Shown: positions 7,560-16,366 of the stretch, piece by piece | Layout: every line of letters begins with the position of its first letter | Numbering within the stretch: the stretch's first letter is position 1 | From: Sphingomonas sp. TDK1 | Lineage (GTDB): Bacteria > Pseudomonadota > Alphaproteobacteria > Sphingomonadales > Sphingomonadaceae | Length of the DNA: 35,390 nt | Assembly: GCF_001650735.1 (NCBI RefSeq) | Contig: NZ_LXVY01000030.1 | Coordinates: 1-35,390 of the forward strand | Direction: 5' to 3' | Program-made: the position numbers and the translations under genes | The notes under the pieces: generated by a model | The model's input: the letters and a program-made list of their open reading frames with translations, nothing else | Databases searched by the model: none | What the model was told of the DNA's origin: nothing

Positions 7560-7588
7560 TTGACGGAATCAGCCGTCAGCACTTCAAA
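7560..7588 (+). promoter_or_regulatory. possible promoter for the cus gene run
   Basis: TTGACG (7560-7565), a 17-base spacer, then TTCAAA (7583-7588). A second TTGACG lies 11 bases upstream at 7549. The -10 match is weak. It is the best candidate I see for transcription of the plus-strand genes beginning at 7650. Confidence 0.3.
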
Positions 7589-7649
7589 ATCCGCGCGGCG
7601 CGAGACTTTGGTTGGCTGCGCCCGCGAAACCCGCTAGATATCGAGGCCC

Positions 7650-8012
7650 GTGAAACGCCTGCTCGCCCTCCTGCTCGTCATCGGAGCGCTGTCCGGTCTC
7701 TTCGGAGCCCAGATGGCGGCCGCGCACAGCGTGCCGCAGGCGGCAGGCGCGCCGCTGGCCAAGGGCATGGATGCGGACTGCATGGCGATGATGGCCAAGC
7801 AGCAGCCTGCGCCCAGCGAAAAGCCCTGCAAGGGCCTGACGCTCGATTGCATCGCCGCGATGGGGTGCGTGATCCCGCTGGTCGCAGCGGACCTGGCAGG
7901 CGGCGTTGCGCCTGCGCGTCTCTACGACGCGCCCAGCTTCTGGACGACCGACACGATATTGACCGGCAAGGCGGTTGCGCCCGAGCCGGATCCTCCCACC
8001 AGCCTTGCCTGA
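7650..8012 (+). CDS. small exported protein upstream of cus genes
   Basis: A 120-residue protein starting with GTG. It has an N-terminal signal (LLALLLVIGALSGLFGAQMAAAHS) and Cys/Met motifs in the mature part (DADCMAMMAKQQP, KPCKGLTLDCIAAMGC). I know no function for it. The composition fits a periplasmic or membrane-attached metal-binding protein. It begins the plus-strand run that leads into cusC, divergent from the 7406 gene. GAGG lies only three bases from the GTG, so the start is not certain. Confidence 0.65.
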   Translation: MKRLLALLLVIGALSGLFGAQMAAAHSVPQAAGAPLAKGMDADCMAMMAKQQPAPSEKPCKGLTLDCIAAMGCVIPLVAADLAGGVAPARLYDAPSFWTTDTILTGKAVAPEPDPPTSLA

Positions 8013-8089
8013 TTGAACGAGCACGGGCTGCGCGCATCGATCGATGCGTGCGCGCCCGGTTTCCTTCTTTTCAGTCAAAGGTTTTCGTG

Positions 8090-8347
8090 ATGATCAAACT
8101 GCTTCCGGCCGCCCTTGTGGCGGCCCTCAGTCTCGCCGCGCCTGCGCTTGCAACCGACGCGAGCCGCACGCCGCAAGGCCATTGGGAATGGCGGTCGGCG
8201 CCGCAATATGGTCCGCGGGCGACTGGCCCTGCGCGTGTCCGCATATGGGTGCCCGACAGCCGGGACATGGCCAGCTGCGATTGCGCGATGATGCAGGCAA
8301 GCGCCGCCGACTGCATGCGCGGCGCAGTCAGGTCGGACAAGGGCTAA
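8090..8347 (+). CDS. small exported protein, unknown
   Basis: An 85-residue product with a signal peptide (LLPAALVAALSLAAPALA) and a mature part containing GHWEWRSAPQYGPR, VRIWVPDSRDMASCDCAMMQ and ADC. The three cysteines and two adjacent Met could bind metal. The start is the ATG at 8090; a GTG one codon earlier is possible. It lies 77 bases after the previous gene and 63 before cusC. Family not recognised. Confidence 0.6.
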   Translation: MIKLLPAALVAALSLAAPALATDASRTPQGHWEWRSAPQYGPRATGPARVRIWVPDSRDMASCDCAMMQASAADCMRGAVRSDKG

Positions 8348-8410
8348 ACCCGCTCCGGAGCGGCGCGTCACATCTTGGCGCGCCGCCTCTGTCATGAGGG
8401 GATGATATCC

Positions 8411-9673
8411 ATGATCATGATGCCGAGGCGCGCTGTGCGACGCCTGTTGCTCTCTATCGGTGCGACGCTTGCGAGCGCCTGGGCCGTGCCGGTGTCGGCC
8501 GGCCCGCTCACCTACGAGCAGGCAGTGAGGCTCGCTGCCGCCAACGCGCCAAGCCTCAAGGCGCGCGCGGCGGCGACAGCCGGCGCCCGCTCTTCGGCGG
8601 TCGCGGCCGATCGCCTGCCCGATCCGACGCTCGACCTGGGCCTGCAGAACTTCCCGGTGAGCGGCCCCAATGCCGGCAGCTTCACGCGCGACGATTTCAC
8701 TATGGCGACGATCGGGTTCAGCCAGACCTTCCCCAATCTCGCCAAGCGCCATGCACGCGCCGCGCGCGCCGCGGCCGATATCGGTATCGCCGAGGCGGGC
8801 GAGCTGGTCGAAGGCCGCAACGTGCGGCTCGAGACCGCCCTCGCCTGGGTCGATCTCTATTATGGAGAACGCCGGCTCCGGCAGCTCGACCTGCTCGATG
8901 CCAGCCTCGACGACCTGCAGAAGACCGTGACCGCACGCCTGGCGTCGGGCAGCGCGCGCCCGAGCCAGGCGCTCGAGCCCGACCAGCTCCGCGCCGCCAT
9001 CGCCGATCGCCGCGCCGAGATGGCTGCGGTGGTGGCGCAGGCGCGGGCCCGGCTCGCGCGCTATACCGGCGACCCCGACCCGCAGGCGACGGGCGACCCG
9101 CCGATGCTCGATGTCGATCCGATCCGGCTGCGGGCCGGGATCGATGCGCTTCCCGCCCTGCGCGCGCAGGACGCGCGGATCGCAGTCGCCGAAGCGGACG
9201 TGCGTCTCGCGCGCGCCGACAAGCGCCCCGACTGGAAGGTCGGCGTCACCTATGGCCGGCGCGATCCCATGTACGGCGACATGGCCTCGGTCGGCGTGTC
9301 GATCGACCTGCCGCTGTTCGCCGGCAAGCGCCAGAACCCCAGGATCGCTGCAAGCGAGAGCCTTGCGCAAGGGGGTCGGTTCGACCGCGAGGCGATCCGC
9401 CGCGAGCTGGTGGCGCAGCTCGACGCCGATCTCGCAGACCATGCCATGCATCTCTCCCGGTTGCGCAATGCCCGCGAGACGCTGGTGCCACTCGCCAGGC
9501 ACCGCGCCGAGCTCGACCGCGACAGCTATGGCGCCGGCAAGCTCGACCTTGGCGCCGCGCTGCTCACGACGCTCGGGCTCGCGGAGGCCGAGGTCGAGGC
9601 GCTCAACCGCGAAGCCGACGTCGCGCGCGACGCGGTCCGCATCACTATCACCTATGGGGAGGAGCGGCCATGA
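8411..9673 (+). CDS. cusC: CusC/TolC-type outer-membrane efflux protein
   Basis: A 420-residue outer-membrane factor with two internally repeated halves: LTYEQAVRLAAANAPSLKA near the start, and long alpha-helical hairpins rich in Ala, Arg, Glu and Leu. It has a signal ending near PVSAGP. Such trimers form the outer-membrane channel of the tripartite CusCBA pump. I chose the ATG at 8411, nine bases after GAGGGG; an ATG at 8402 is directly against that site. The stop overlaps the cusB start (ATGA), so translation is coupled. The gene order C-B-A is the usual one. Confidence 0.85.
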   Translation: MIMMPRRAVRRLLLSIGATLASAWAVPVSAGPLTYEQAVRLAAANAPSLKARAAATAGARSSAVAADRLPDPTLDLGLQNFPVSGPNAGSFTRDDFTMATIGFSQTFPNLAKRHARAARAAADIGIAEAGELVEGRNVRLETALAWVDLYYGERRLRQLDLLDASLDDLQKTVTARLASGSARPSQALEPDQLRAAIADRRAEMAAVVAQARARLARYTGDPDPQATGDPPMLDVDPIRLRAGIDALPALRAQDARIAVAEADVRLARADKRPDWKVGVTYGRRDPMYGDMASVGVSIDLPLFAGKRQNPRIAASESLAQGGRFDREAIRRELVAQLDADLADHAMHLSRLRNARETLVPLARHRAELDRDSYGAGKLDLGAALLTTLGLAEAEVEALNREADVARDAVRITITYGEERP

Positions 9674-11160
9674 CGCTCGATAAATCCGCGCTGCGCTGGG
9701 GCGCATCGATCCTGGCTGTCGCGCTGCTGGCCGGCGGCACAGGCTATTGGGCTGGCCATCGCCAGGCACCGCAATCGGAGGCGACCACGCCCGCCGGGGC
9801 AGGCAAAGTCCTTTACTGGTACGATCCGATGTTCCCCAACCAGAAGTTCGACAAGCCCGGCAAGTCGCCCTTCATGGATATGCAGCTCGTGCCGCGATAC
9901 GCGGACGGAGGAAGCGCCGGCGCGGCCCCCACGGTCGCCGTCGATCCCGCCGCGCGGCAGAGCCTGGGATTGCGGGTCGTCGCGGCGAAGATGGGCAGCC
10001 TTGCCTCGGCCCTCGAGGTCACCGGCACGATCGACTTCAACCAGCGCGACGTCGCCGTCATCCAGGCGCGTTCGGGCGGGTTCGTGAGCCGCGTCTATGC
10101 GCGAGCGCCCGGGGACGTGGTCCGCGCCGGCGCGCCGATCGCGGACCTGCTCCTGCCCGAATGGGGCGGCGCGCAGACCGAATATCTGAGCGTCAGGCGG
10201 CTCGGCAAGCCCGACCTCACCGCGGCCGCGCGCCAGCGACTGCGGCTGATGGGCATGTCCGACGGCCTCATCGCCAGCGTCGAGCGGAGCGGACGCCCGA
10301 ACGGCGTGGTGACGATCACGACGCCGATCTCGGGCACGATCCAGACGCTCGACGCCCGTGCCGGCGTGACGCTCGCCATGGGCCAGACGCTCGCCCAGGT
10401 AAGCGGGCTCGGCACCGTCTGGCTCAATGCCGCGGTGCCCGAAGCGCGCGCGGGCGATGTCCGGGTCGGCCAGAATGCCAGCACCACGCTGGCGGGCTTC
10501 CCCGGCGAGCGCTTCGCCGGCCGGGTGATCGCGATCCTGCCGACCACGCAGGCCGACAGCCGCACGCTCACCGTGCGGATCGAGCTGCCCAACCGGGACG
10601 GCCGGTTGCGGCCGGGCATGTTCGCCAGCGTCGTGCTTGGCGGCGATGCCAAGCCGGCGCTGCTGGTGCCGAGCGAAGCGGTGATCCGCACGGGCAGGCG
10701 CACGCTCGTCATGCTGGCCGCAGGCGACGGGCGCTATCATCCCGCCGAGGTCCGCATCGGCCGCGAGGCAGGGGGCGAGACCGAGATCCTTGCCGGCCTG
10801 TCGCCCGGCGAGAACGTCGTCGTCTCGGGGCAGTTCCTGATCGATTCCGAGGCGAGCCTGTCGGGAATCGAGGCGCGGCCGATCGGCGGCGGTGCGGCAT
10901 CGGCGACCATCGCCGCGCCGGCGTCGAAAGCCACGCTGTACGAGACGACGGGCAAGATCGAGCGGATCACGGCCAATTCGGTGACGCTCAGCCACGAGCC
11001 CGTTCCCGCGCTCGACTGGCCGGCGATGACGATGACCTTCGCGCTCGCCAATCCGGGCATCGCGCGCGGCTTCAAGGCGGGTGACCGGGTCCGGTTCGGG
11101 TTCGACCGGCCCCCGGCGGGACCGACGCTGCGGCATATGGCGAAGGTGGCGGGCCAGTGA
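9670..11160 (+). CDS. cusB: CusB-type periplasmic adaptor with fused CusF domain
   Basis: A 496-residue membrane-fusion protein. Order: N-terminal membrane anchor (about 12-29); a heavy-metal-binding domain with YWYDPMFPNQKFDKPGKSPFMDM; the HlyD barrel and hairpin domains (about 95-410); and an extra C-terminal domain (about 420-490) ending in LSHEPVPALDWPAMTMTF. That last part carries the His, Trp and Met-x-Met ligands of the Cu(I)/Ag(I) chaperone CusF. CusB links the inner and outer pump proteins and accepts metal from CusF; here the chaperone is built in. Its stop overlaps the GTG of cusA. Confidence 0.9.
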   Translation: MTLDKSALRWGASILAVALLAGGTGYWAGHRQAPQSEATTPAGAGKVLYWYDPMFPNQKFDKPGKSPFMDMQLVPRYADGGSAGAAPTVAVDPAARQSLGLRVVAAKMGSLASALEVTGTIDFNQRDVAVIQARSGGFVSRVYARAPGDVVRAGAPIADLLLPEWGGAQTEYLSVRRLGKPDLTAAARQRLRLMGMSDGLIASVERSGRPNGVVTITTPISGTIQTLDARAGVTLAMGQTLAQVSGLGTVWLNAAVPEARAGDVRVGQNASTTLAGFPGERFAGRVIAILPTTQADSRTLTVRIELPNRDGRLRPGMFASVVLGGDAKPALLVPSEAVIRTGRRTLVMLAAGDGRYHPAEVRIGREAGGETEILAGLSPGENVVVSGQFLIDSEASLSGIEARPIGGGAASATIAAPASKATLYETTGKIERITANSVTLSHEPVPALDWPAMTMTFALANPGIARGFKAGDRVRFGFDRPPAGPTLRHMAKVAGQ

Positions 11161-14100
11161 TCGCCCATCTCATCCGCTGGTCGGTGAGGAACCGCTTCTT
11201 CGTCGTGCTCGGCATGCTCGCGCTGGTCGGCGCGGGCCTGTGGGCGGTGCGCTCGACCCCGATCGACGCGCTGCCCGATCTTTCCGACGTGCAGGTCGTG
11301 ATCCGCACTTCCTATCCGGGTCAGGCGCCGCAGATCGTCGAGAACCAGATCACCTATCCGCTCACCACCACCATGCTGTCGGTGCCCGGCGCCAAGACGG
11401 TGCGCGGCTATAGCTTCTTCGGCGACAGCTTCGTCTATGTGATCTTCGAGGACGGCACCGATCTCTACTGGGCGCGCAGCCGCGTGCTCGAATATCTCAA
11501 CCAGGTCCAGGGTCGGTTGCCGGCCAGCGCCCGCAGCGCGCTCGGGCCGGACGCGACCGGGGTCGGCTGGGTCTATGAATATGCGCTGGTCGACCGCACC
11601 GGCCGGCACGATCTCTCGCAGCTTCGCGGGTTGCAGGACTGGTTCCTGCGCTACGAGCTGAAGACCGTGACCGGCGTGGCCGAAGTCGCCAGCATCGGCG
11701 GCATGGTCAAGCAGTACCAGGTGCTGCTCGATCCGGTGAAGCTCGCGGCCTACGGCGTAACCCACGCCCAGGCAGTGCAGGCGATCAGCCAAGCCAATCA
11801 GGAAGCCGGCGGCTCGGTGCTGGAAATGGCCGAGGCCGAATATATGGTCCGCGCCTCGGGCTATCTGAAAACGCTCGACGATTTCCGGGCAATCCCGCTC
11901 AAGACTGCGGCGGGCGGCGTGCCCGTCCGGCTCGGCGATGTCGCCACGATCCAGGTCGGCCCCGAGATGCGGCGCGGCATCGCCGAACTGAACGGCGAAG
12001 GCGAGGTCGCCGGCGGCGTCGTTATTCTTCGGTCAGGCAAGAACGCCCGTGAGACCATCGCGGCGGTCAAGGACAAGCTCGCCGATCTCAGGAAAAGCCT
12101 GCCGCCGGGCGTCGAGGTGGTCACGGTCTATGACCGCTCGCAGCTGATCGATCGCGCGGTCGAGAACCTCACCCGCAAGCTGGTCGAGGAGTTCATCGTC
12201 GTCGCATTGGTCTGCGCCCTGTTCCTCTGGCACGTCCGCTCGGCGCTGGTCGCGATCCTGACCTTGCCGCTCGGTGTGCTGGCCGCGTTCGTCGTAATGC
12301 GGTTCCAGGGGGTGAACGCCAACATCATGTCGCTGGGCGGCATCGCCATCGCCATCGGCGCGATGGTGGATGCGGCGGTCGTCATGATCGAGAACGCCCA
12401 CAAGAGGATCGAACGCTGGGAGCAGGATCACCCGGACAGACATCTCGATGGCGAGATGCGCTGGATCGTCGTCACCGAGGCGGCGGCCGAGGTCGGGCCG
12501 GCGCTGTTCTTCAGCCTGCTGATCATCACGCTGTCGTTCATTCCGGTCTTCACCCTGGAGGCGCAGGAAGGCCGGCTGTTCGCGCCGCTCGCCTTCACCA
12601 AGACCTATGCGATGGGCGCGGCCGCGATCCTGTCGGTGACCCTGGTGCCGATCCTGATGGGCTGGCTGATCCGGGGCCGCATTCCGGCCGAGCAGGCCAA
12701 TCCGGTCAATCGCTGGCTCACCAATATCTACCGGCCCGCGATCGACTGGACGATGAAGCGGCCCAAGGCAGTGCTGCTGATCGCGGCTCTGGTGTTCGCC
12801 ACCACGGCCTGGCCGCTCAGCCGGCTCGGCGGCGAGTTCATGCCCAATCTCGACGAGGGCGACCTGCTCTACATGCCCTCGGCGCTGCCGGGCCTCTCGG
12901 CCGCCAAGGCGAGTGAGCTGCTCCAGCAGACCGACCGCCTGATCAAGACCGTGCCCGAAGTCGAAAGCGTGTTCGGCAAGGCCGGCCGCGCCGAGACCGC
13001 GACCGATCCCGCGCCGCTCGAAATGTTCGAGACGACGATCCAGTTCAAGCCCCGCGACCAGTGGCGGTCGGGCATGACGCCCGAACGCCTTGTCGACGAG
13101 CTCGATCGCCGGGTGAAGCTTCCGGGTCTCGCCAATATCTGGGTGCCGCCGATCCGCAACCGCATCGACATGCTCGCGACGGGCATCAAGAGCCCGATCG
13201 GGGTCAAGGTGTCGGGCAGTGACCTCGCCGAGCTCGACCGCATCGCGCATGATGTCGAGACCGTGGCCAGGAGCGTGCCCGGCGTCAGCTCGGCGCTCGC
13301 CGAGCGGCTGACCGGCGGACGCTATGTCGATGTCGACATAGACCGCGCCGCCGCCGCGCGGTTCGGGCTCAACATCGCCGACGTCCAGGCCATCGTCTCC
13401 GGCGCGATCGGCGGCGAGACGATCGGCGAGACGGTCGAGGGCCTCGCCCGCTATCCGATCAGCGTGCGCTATCCGCGCGAATTGCGCGACAGCCTCGAAA
13501 GGCTGCGGGCGCTACCGATCCTGACGCCCGCGGGCCAGCAGATCACCTTGGGCACCGTGGCAAACGTCTCGATCGCCGAGGGACCGCCGATGCTCAAGAC
13601 CGAGAATGCCCGGCCTTCGACCTGGGTCTACGTCGATGTGCGCGGGCGCGATCTTGCCTCGGTGGTCGGCGATCTGCAGCGTGCGGTGGCGAAACAGGTC
13701 AGGCTCTCGCCTGGGGTCAGCATCGCTTACTCTGGCCAGTTCGAATATCTCGAGCGCGCGGTCGACCGCTTGAAGCTGGTCGTGCCCGCGACGCTGCTGA
13801 TCATCTTCGTGCTGCTCTACCTCATCTTCGGCCGCTTCGACGAGGCGGCGCTGATCATGGGGACGCTGCCGTTTGCGCTGACCGGCGGCATCTGGACGCT
13901 TTATCTGCTGGGGTTCAACCAGTCGGTCGCCACCGGGGTCGGGTTCATCGCGCTCGCCGGCGTCTCCGCCGAGTTCGGGGTGGTGATGCTGATCTATCTC
14001 AAGAACGCGCTGGCCGAGCGCGGCGCACATCCGGACGCTGCCGAGGTCGAGGCCGCCGTGCGCGAAGGCGCGCTGCTGCGCGTCCGTCCCAAGGCGATGA

Positions 14101-14300
14101 CGGTGGCGGTGATCCTGGCCGGCCTGCTGCCGATCCTGCTGGGATCAGGCGCGGGTTCGGAGGTCATGAGCCGGATTGCCGCGCCGATGATCGGCGGCAT
14201 GCTGACCGCGCCCTTGCTCTCAATGTTCGTCCTGCCCGCCGCCTACCTGCTGTTGCGACGGCCCAAGACCGATCCCATCCCTCAACCCGTTTCATCATGA
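11157..14300 (+). CDS. cusA: CusA Cu(I)/Ag(I) RND efflux pump
   Basis: A 1047-residue heavy-metal RND transporter with the standard two sets of membrane helices and two large periplasmic loops. The three methionines that bind Cu(I)/Ag(I) in E. coli CusA are present at the same numbers when counted from the GTG start: Met573 (LLYMPS), Met623 (LEMFET) and Met672 (IDMLATG). This supports both the substrate and the start. The GTG overlaps the cusB stop (GTGA). It exports monovalent metal from the periplasm through CusB and CusC using the proton gradient. Confidence 0.95.
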   Translation: MIAHLIRWSVRNRFFVVLGMLALVGAGLWAVRSTPIDALPDLSDVQVVIRTSYPGQAPQIVENQITYPLTTTMLSVPGAKTVRGYSFFGDSFVYVIFEDGTDLYWARSRVLEYLNQVQGRLPASARSALGPDATGVGWVYEYALVDRTGRHDLSQLRGLQDWFLRYELKTVTGVAEVASIGGMVKQYQVLLDPVKLAAYGVTHAQAVQAISQANQEAGGSVLEMAEAEYMVRASGYLKTLDDFRAIPLKTAAGGVPVRLGDVATIQVGPEMRRGIAELNGEGEVAGGVVILRSGKNARETIAAVKDKLADLRKSLPPGVEVVTVYDRSQLIDRAVENLTRKLVEEFIVVALVCALFLWHVRSALVAILTLPLGVLAAFVVMRFQGVNANIMSLGGIAIAIGAMVDAAVVMIENAHKRIERWEQDHPDRHLDGEMRWIVVTEAAAEVGPALFFSLLIITLSFIPVFTLEAQEGRLFAPLAFTKTYAMGAAAILSVTLVPILMGWLIRGRIPAEQANPVNRWLTNIYRPAIDWTMKRPKAVLLIAALVFATTAWPLSRLGGEFMPNLDEGDLLYMPSALPGLSAAKASELLQQTDRLIKTVPEVESVFGKAGRAETATDPAPLEMFETTIQFKPRDQWRSGMTPERLVDELDRRVKLPGLANIWVPPIRNRIDMLATGIKSPIGVKVSGSDLAELDRIAHDVETVARSVPGVSSALAERLTGGRYVDVDIDRAAAARFGLNIADVQAIVSGAIGGETIGETVEGLARYPISVRYPRELRDSLERLRALPILTPAGQQITLGTVANVSIAEGPPMLKTENARPSTWVYVDVRGRDLASVVGDLQRAVAKQVRLSPGVSIAYSGQFEYLERAVDRLKLVVPATLLIIFVLLYLIFGRFDEAALIMGTLPFALTGGIWTLYLLGFNQSVATGVGFIALAGVSAEFGVVMLIYLKNALAERGAHPDAAEVEAAVREGALLRVRPKAMTVAVILAGLLPILLGSGAGSEVMSRIAAPMIGGMLTAPLLSMFVLPAAYLLLRRPKTDPIPQPVSS

Positions 14301-14311
14301 AGGAGAAGACG

Positions 14312-14701
14312 ATGAACCATGCACGACTGACCATTGCCCTCGGCCTCGCCGCCCTGACTGCCGCGTGCGGCAAGAAGGCGGAGGCCCCCGTTGCGACTGA
14401 GACCAACGAGGCGGCGCCCGCCGCGACCATGAGCGGCGACATGGGCAACATGTCGATGGCGCCTGACGCGAACGCCGCGATCAAGGCCAAGGGCCATGGC
14501 ACCGTCACCGCGATCGACAAGGCGGCAGGCACGATCACGCTCGATCATGGTCCGATCCCGGAGGCCAAGTGGCCCGCGATGACGATGGCGTTCAAGGCCG
14601 CGCCGTCGATCACCGATGCGGTCAAGGTCGGCGACAAGGTCGATTTCGACCTCTCGCTCAAGGGCAGCGATGGCGAGGTCACCGCGATCGCAAAGCAGTG
14701 A
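14312..14701 (+). CDS. cusF: CusF-like copper chaperone lipoprotein
   Basis: A 129-residue lipoprotein (lipobox ALTAACGKK) with a Met-rich linker (MSGDMGNMSM) and a C-terminal CusF fold. DHGPIPEAKWPAMTM gives His, Trp and two Met, the Cu(I)/Ag(I) site with its cation-pi Trp. The start is the ATG at 14312, six bases after AAGGAG; the ATG at 14297 lies before that site. It follows cusA by 11 bases. It would deliver metal to CusB, duplicating the CusF domain fused to CusB. Confidence 0.9.
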   Translation: MNHARLTIALGLAALTAACGKKAEAPVATETNEAAPAATMSGDMGNMSMAPDANAAIKAKGHGTVTAIDKAAGTITLDHGPIPEAKWPAMTMAFKAAPSITDAVKVGDKVDFDLSLKGSDGEVTAIAKQ

Positions 14702-14731
14702 TCCGCTAAGTTCGACCGGAAAAAGCTGGTT

Positions 14732-14757
14732 GCGTCGCCGCTCCCGGGCGGCGACGC
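14732..14757 (+). terminator. stem-loop after cusF
   Basis: A perfect 10-bp stem (GCGTCGCCGC with GCGGCGACGC) around a six-base loop, 30 bases after the cusF stop. There is no T-run after it, so it may be a weak terminator or an mRNA-stabilising hairpin that closes the cus operon. Confidence 0.45.
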
Positions 14758-14949
14758 CCGTGCCGGCCGTCTGCCTGGCTGTGCGCCCGGTCGACGGTTG
14801 CGACCGGCAACGCCCAATGCCAGCGGCGTTTCCCTGCGCGATCACCGACAATTTGAGCACGCTTCGCGGATCGCACATTGAACGTGCAAGCCGCCCTTGC
14901 TCGCGATAGCCTGAACGGCAAGGAGCCCAGTTTAGATGACCCAGCCAGT

Positions 14950-16245
14950 ATGACCTTGTTACCCGCGACACATCATGATCTCGTGAGCGAGCTTGTCCGT
15001 CGTTGGCGAGACGATCCCGGCGCCACCTATCGCTCCTGGTTTCTGTGGGACGAACGGCTGAAAAACTTCCGCTCCATCCGTTGCGGGCTGCAGCAGGTGG
15101 TCGCAGAAATCGAAAGTGGGCGGTTCGGCGTCGCCTATCGCGGCTCGTCACTGGAAACGGTTGTCCACTCGATCGCCGAACAGCGGCAGATCTTCAAGGG
15201 CGCCGACCATGCCTGGCTGTGGAAGCCCAAGCTGCGCATTCCAGACATCTACGAAAGCCCGGACAACCAGCGGGCGTTCGGTCGCCTGCTCGACAATTGC
15301 TCGTGCTGCGATACCGCCGAGGAGATCATCAGCCACATCCGCAGCATAGACGCGCTCAAGATCAAGGGGCTGGGGCCGGCGGCGGCCAACCTGCTCTATT
15401 TCCTTCACCCGACGCTGGTGCCGCCCTTCAATACCGCGATCGTCAAGGGCTACAATGCCGTCACCGGCGCCAAGGTGAAGCTCGGGTCATGGGATCATTT
15501 TCTCGCCATGCGCGCCGGCATCCTCGACCTCAACGACCGTTACCGCGAGTTGCTCTCCAACGATCTCGGCGCGATCGGCGGACTGTTGTTCGACATTGGC
15601 TCGGGCCGCTATCCCGCGCCACCGCTGGAGGATGACGCAACGGCGGCCGACGACTGGCTCGGCAGATTGGAACATGCCAGAGCGGAGGCAAGCCGGCTCG
15701 ACAAGACAGCCGCCGCGCAGGGCGAAACCGATCGCACGCACGCCGAAATCCAGGCCTGGCTGCGCGACCTCGGCCATGCCCTCGGTTACGATGTGTGGAT
15801 CGCCGCCAATGACCGCGGTCGACTTCACGCTGGCTGCCCGCTTGGACAGGGATGCCTCGAGCGCCTTCCAGACGCCATTGCGACCTCTCCCGGAGCGGAC
15901 TCGATCCGCCTCATCGACGTGTTGTGGCTGGCGAAGGGTGGCGACGGCGTCGCCGCCGCGTTCGAGGTTGAACATTCGACCTCGATCTACTCGGGGATCG
16001 TGCGCATGCTCGATCTGGCGCTGTCGGGGAGCGATCTGCACGCTGCCGCCGGGCTATTCCTGGTCGCACCGAATGCGCGCGAGCAGGACGTTCGCGCGCA
16101 ACTCCGTCGCCCGGCTTTCAGCCGTATTGCCGATCTCGACTTCGCCTATCTGCCCTATGGCGAGCTGGAGAGAAACAGGGACGCGATCGCTCGTTTTGGA
16201 ACGGGATTGAAGGCCATCAAGGCGATCTCAAGCCCCCTTCCCTGA
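14950..16245 (+). CDS. HhH domain plus restriction-endonuclease-like protein
   Basis: About 431 residues. The N-terminal half holds IKGLGPAAANLLYFLHPTLVPPFNTAIV, which looks like the helix-hairpin-helix of DNA glycosylases. After a charged helix (about 250-285) the C-terminal half holds RLIDVLWLAKGGDGVAAAFEVEHSTSIYSGIVRMLDL. I think this is a PD-(D/E)XK-like core, with Asp, Glu-x-Glu and His as candidate catalytic residues. I know similar proteins only as uncharacterised or restriction-endonuclease-like. No methyltransferase partner is adjacent. The start is uncertain: the ATG at 14950 has no clear ribosome site, and a TTG at 14878 is possible. Transcription is separate from cus. Confidence 0.6.
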   Translation: MTLLPATHHDLVSELVRRWRDDPGATYRSWFLWDERLKNFRSIRCGLQQVVAEIESGRFGVAYRGSSLETVVHSIAEQRQIFKGADHAWLWKPKLRIPDIYESPDNQRAFGRLLDNCSCCDTAEEIISHIRSIDALKIKGLGPAAANLLYFLHPTLVPPFNTAIVKGYNAVTGAKVKLGSWDHFLAMRAGILDLNDRYRELLSNDLGAIGGLLFDIGSGRYPAPPLEDDATAADDWLGRLEHARAEASRLDKTAAAQGETDRTHAEIQAWLRDLGHALGYDVWIAANDRGRLHAGCPLGQGCLERLPDAIATSPGADSIRLIDVLWLAKGGDGVAAAFEVEHSTSIYSGIVRMLDLALSGSDLHAAAGLFLVAPNAREQDVRAQLRRPAFSRIADLDFAYLPYGELERNRDAIARFGTGLKAIKAISSPLP

Positions 16246-16366
16246 AACACGGACCATTGTGCCGCTGCTGGCAAGGGCCACCGGCCAGCTCCATAAGCTC
16301 ATGCCGGTCCGATGAGGTTGCTTGGGGAGCGACGCCCTCCTGCAATCGAGTCGACCAGCGACCCCA

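Noticed and set aside
8075..9769. Long minus-strand open frame opposite cusC
   Set aside because: Shadow of the outer-membrane factor gene; its composition mirrors the codon bias and no family motif appears.
9652..11136. Long minus-strand open frame opposite cusB
   Set aside because: Shadow frame with repeated Arg/Asp/Gly content and no motif.
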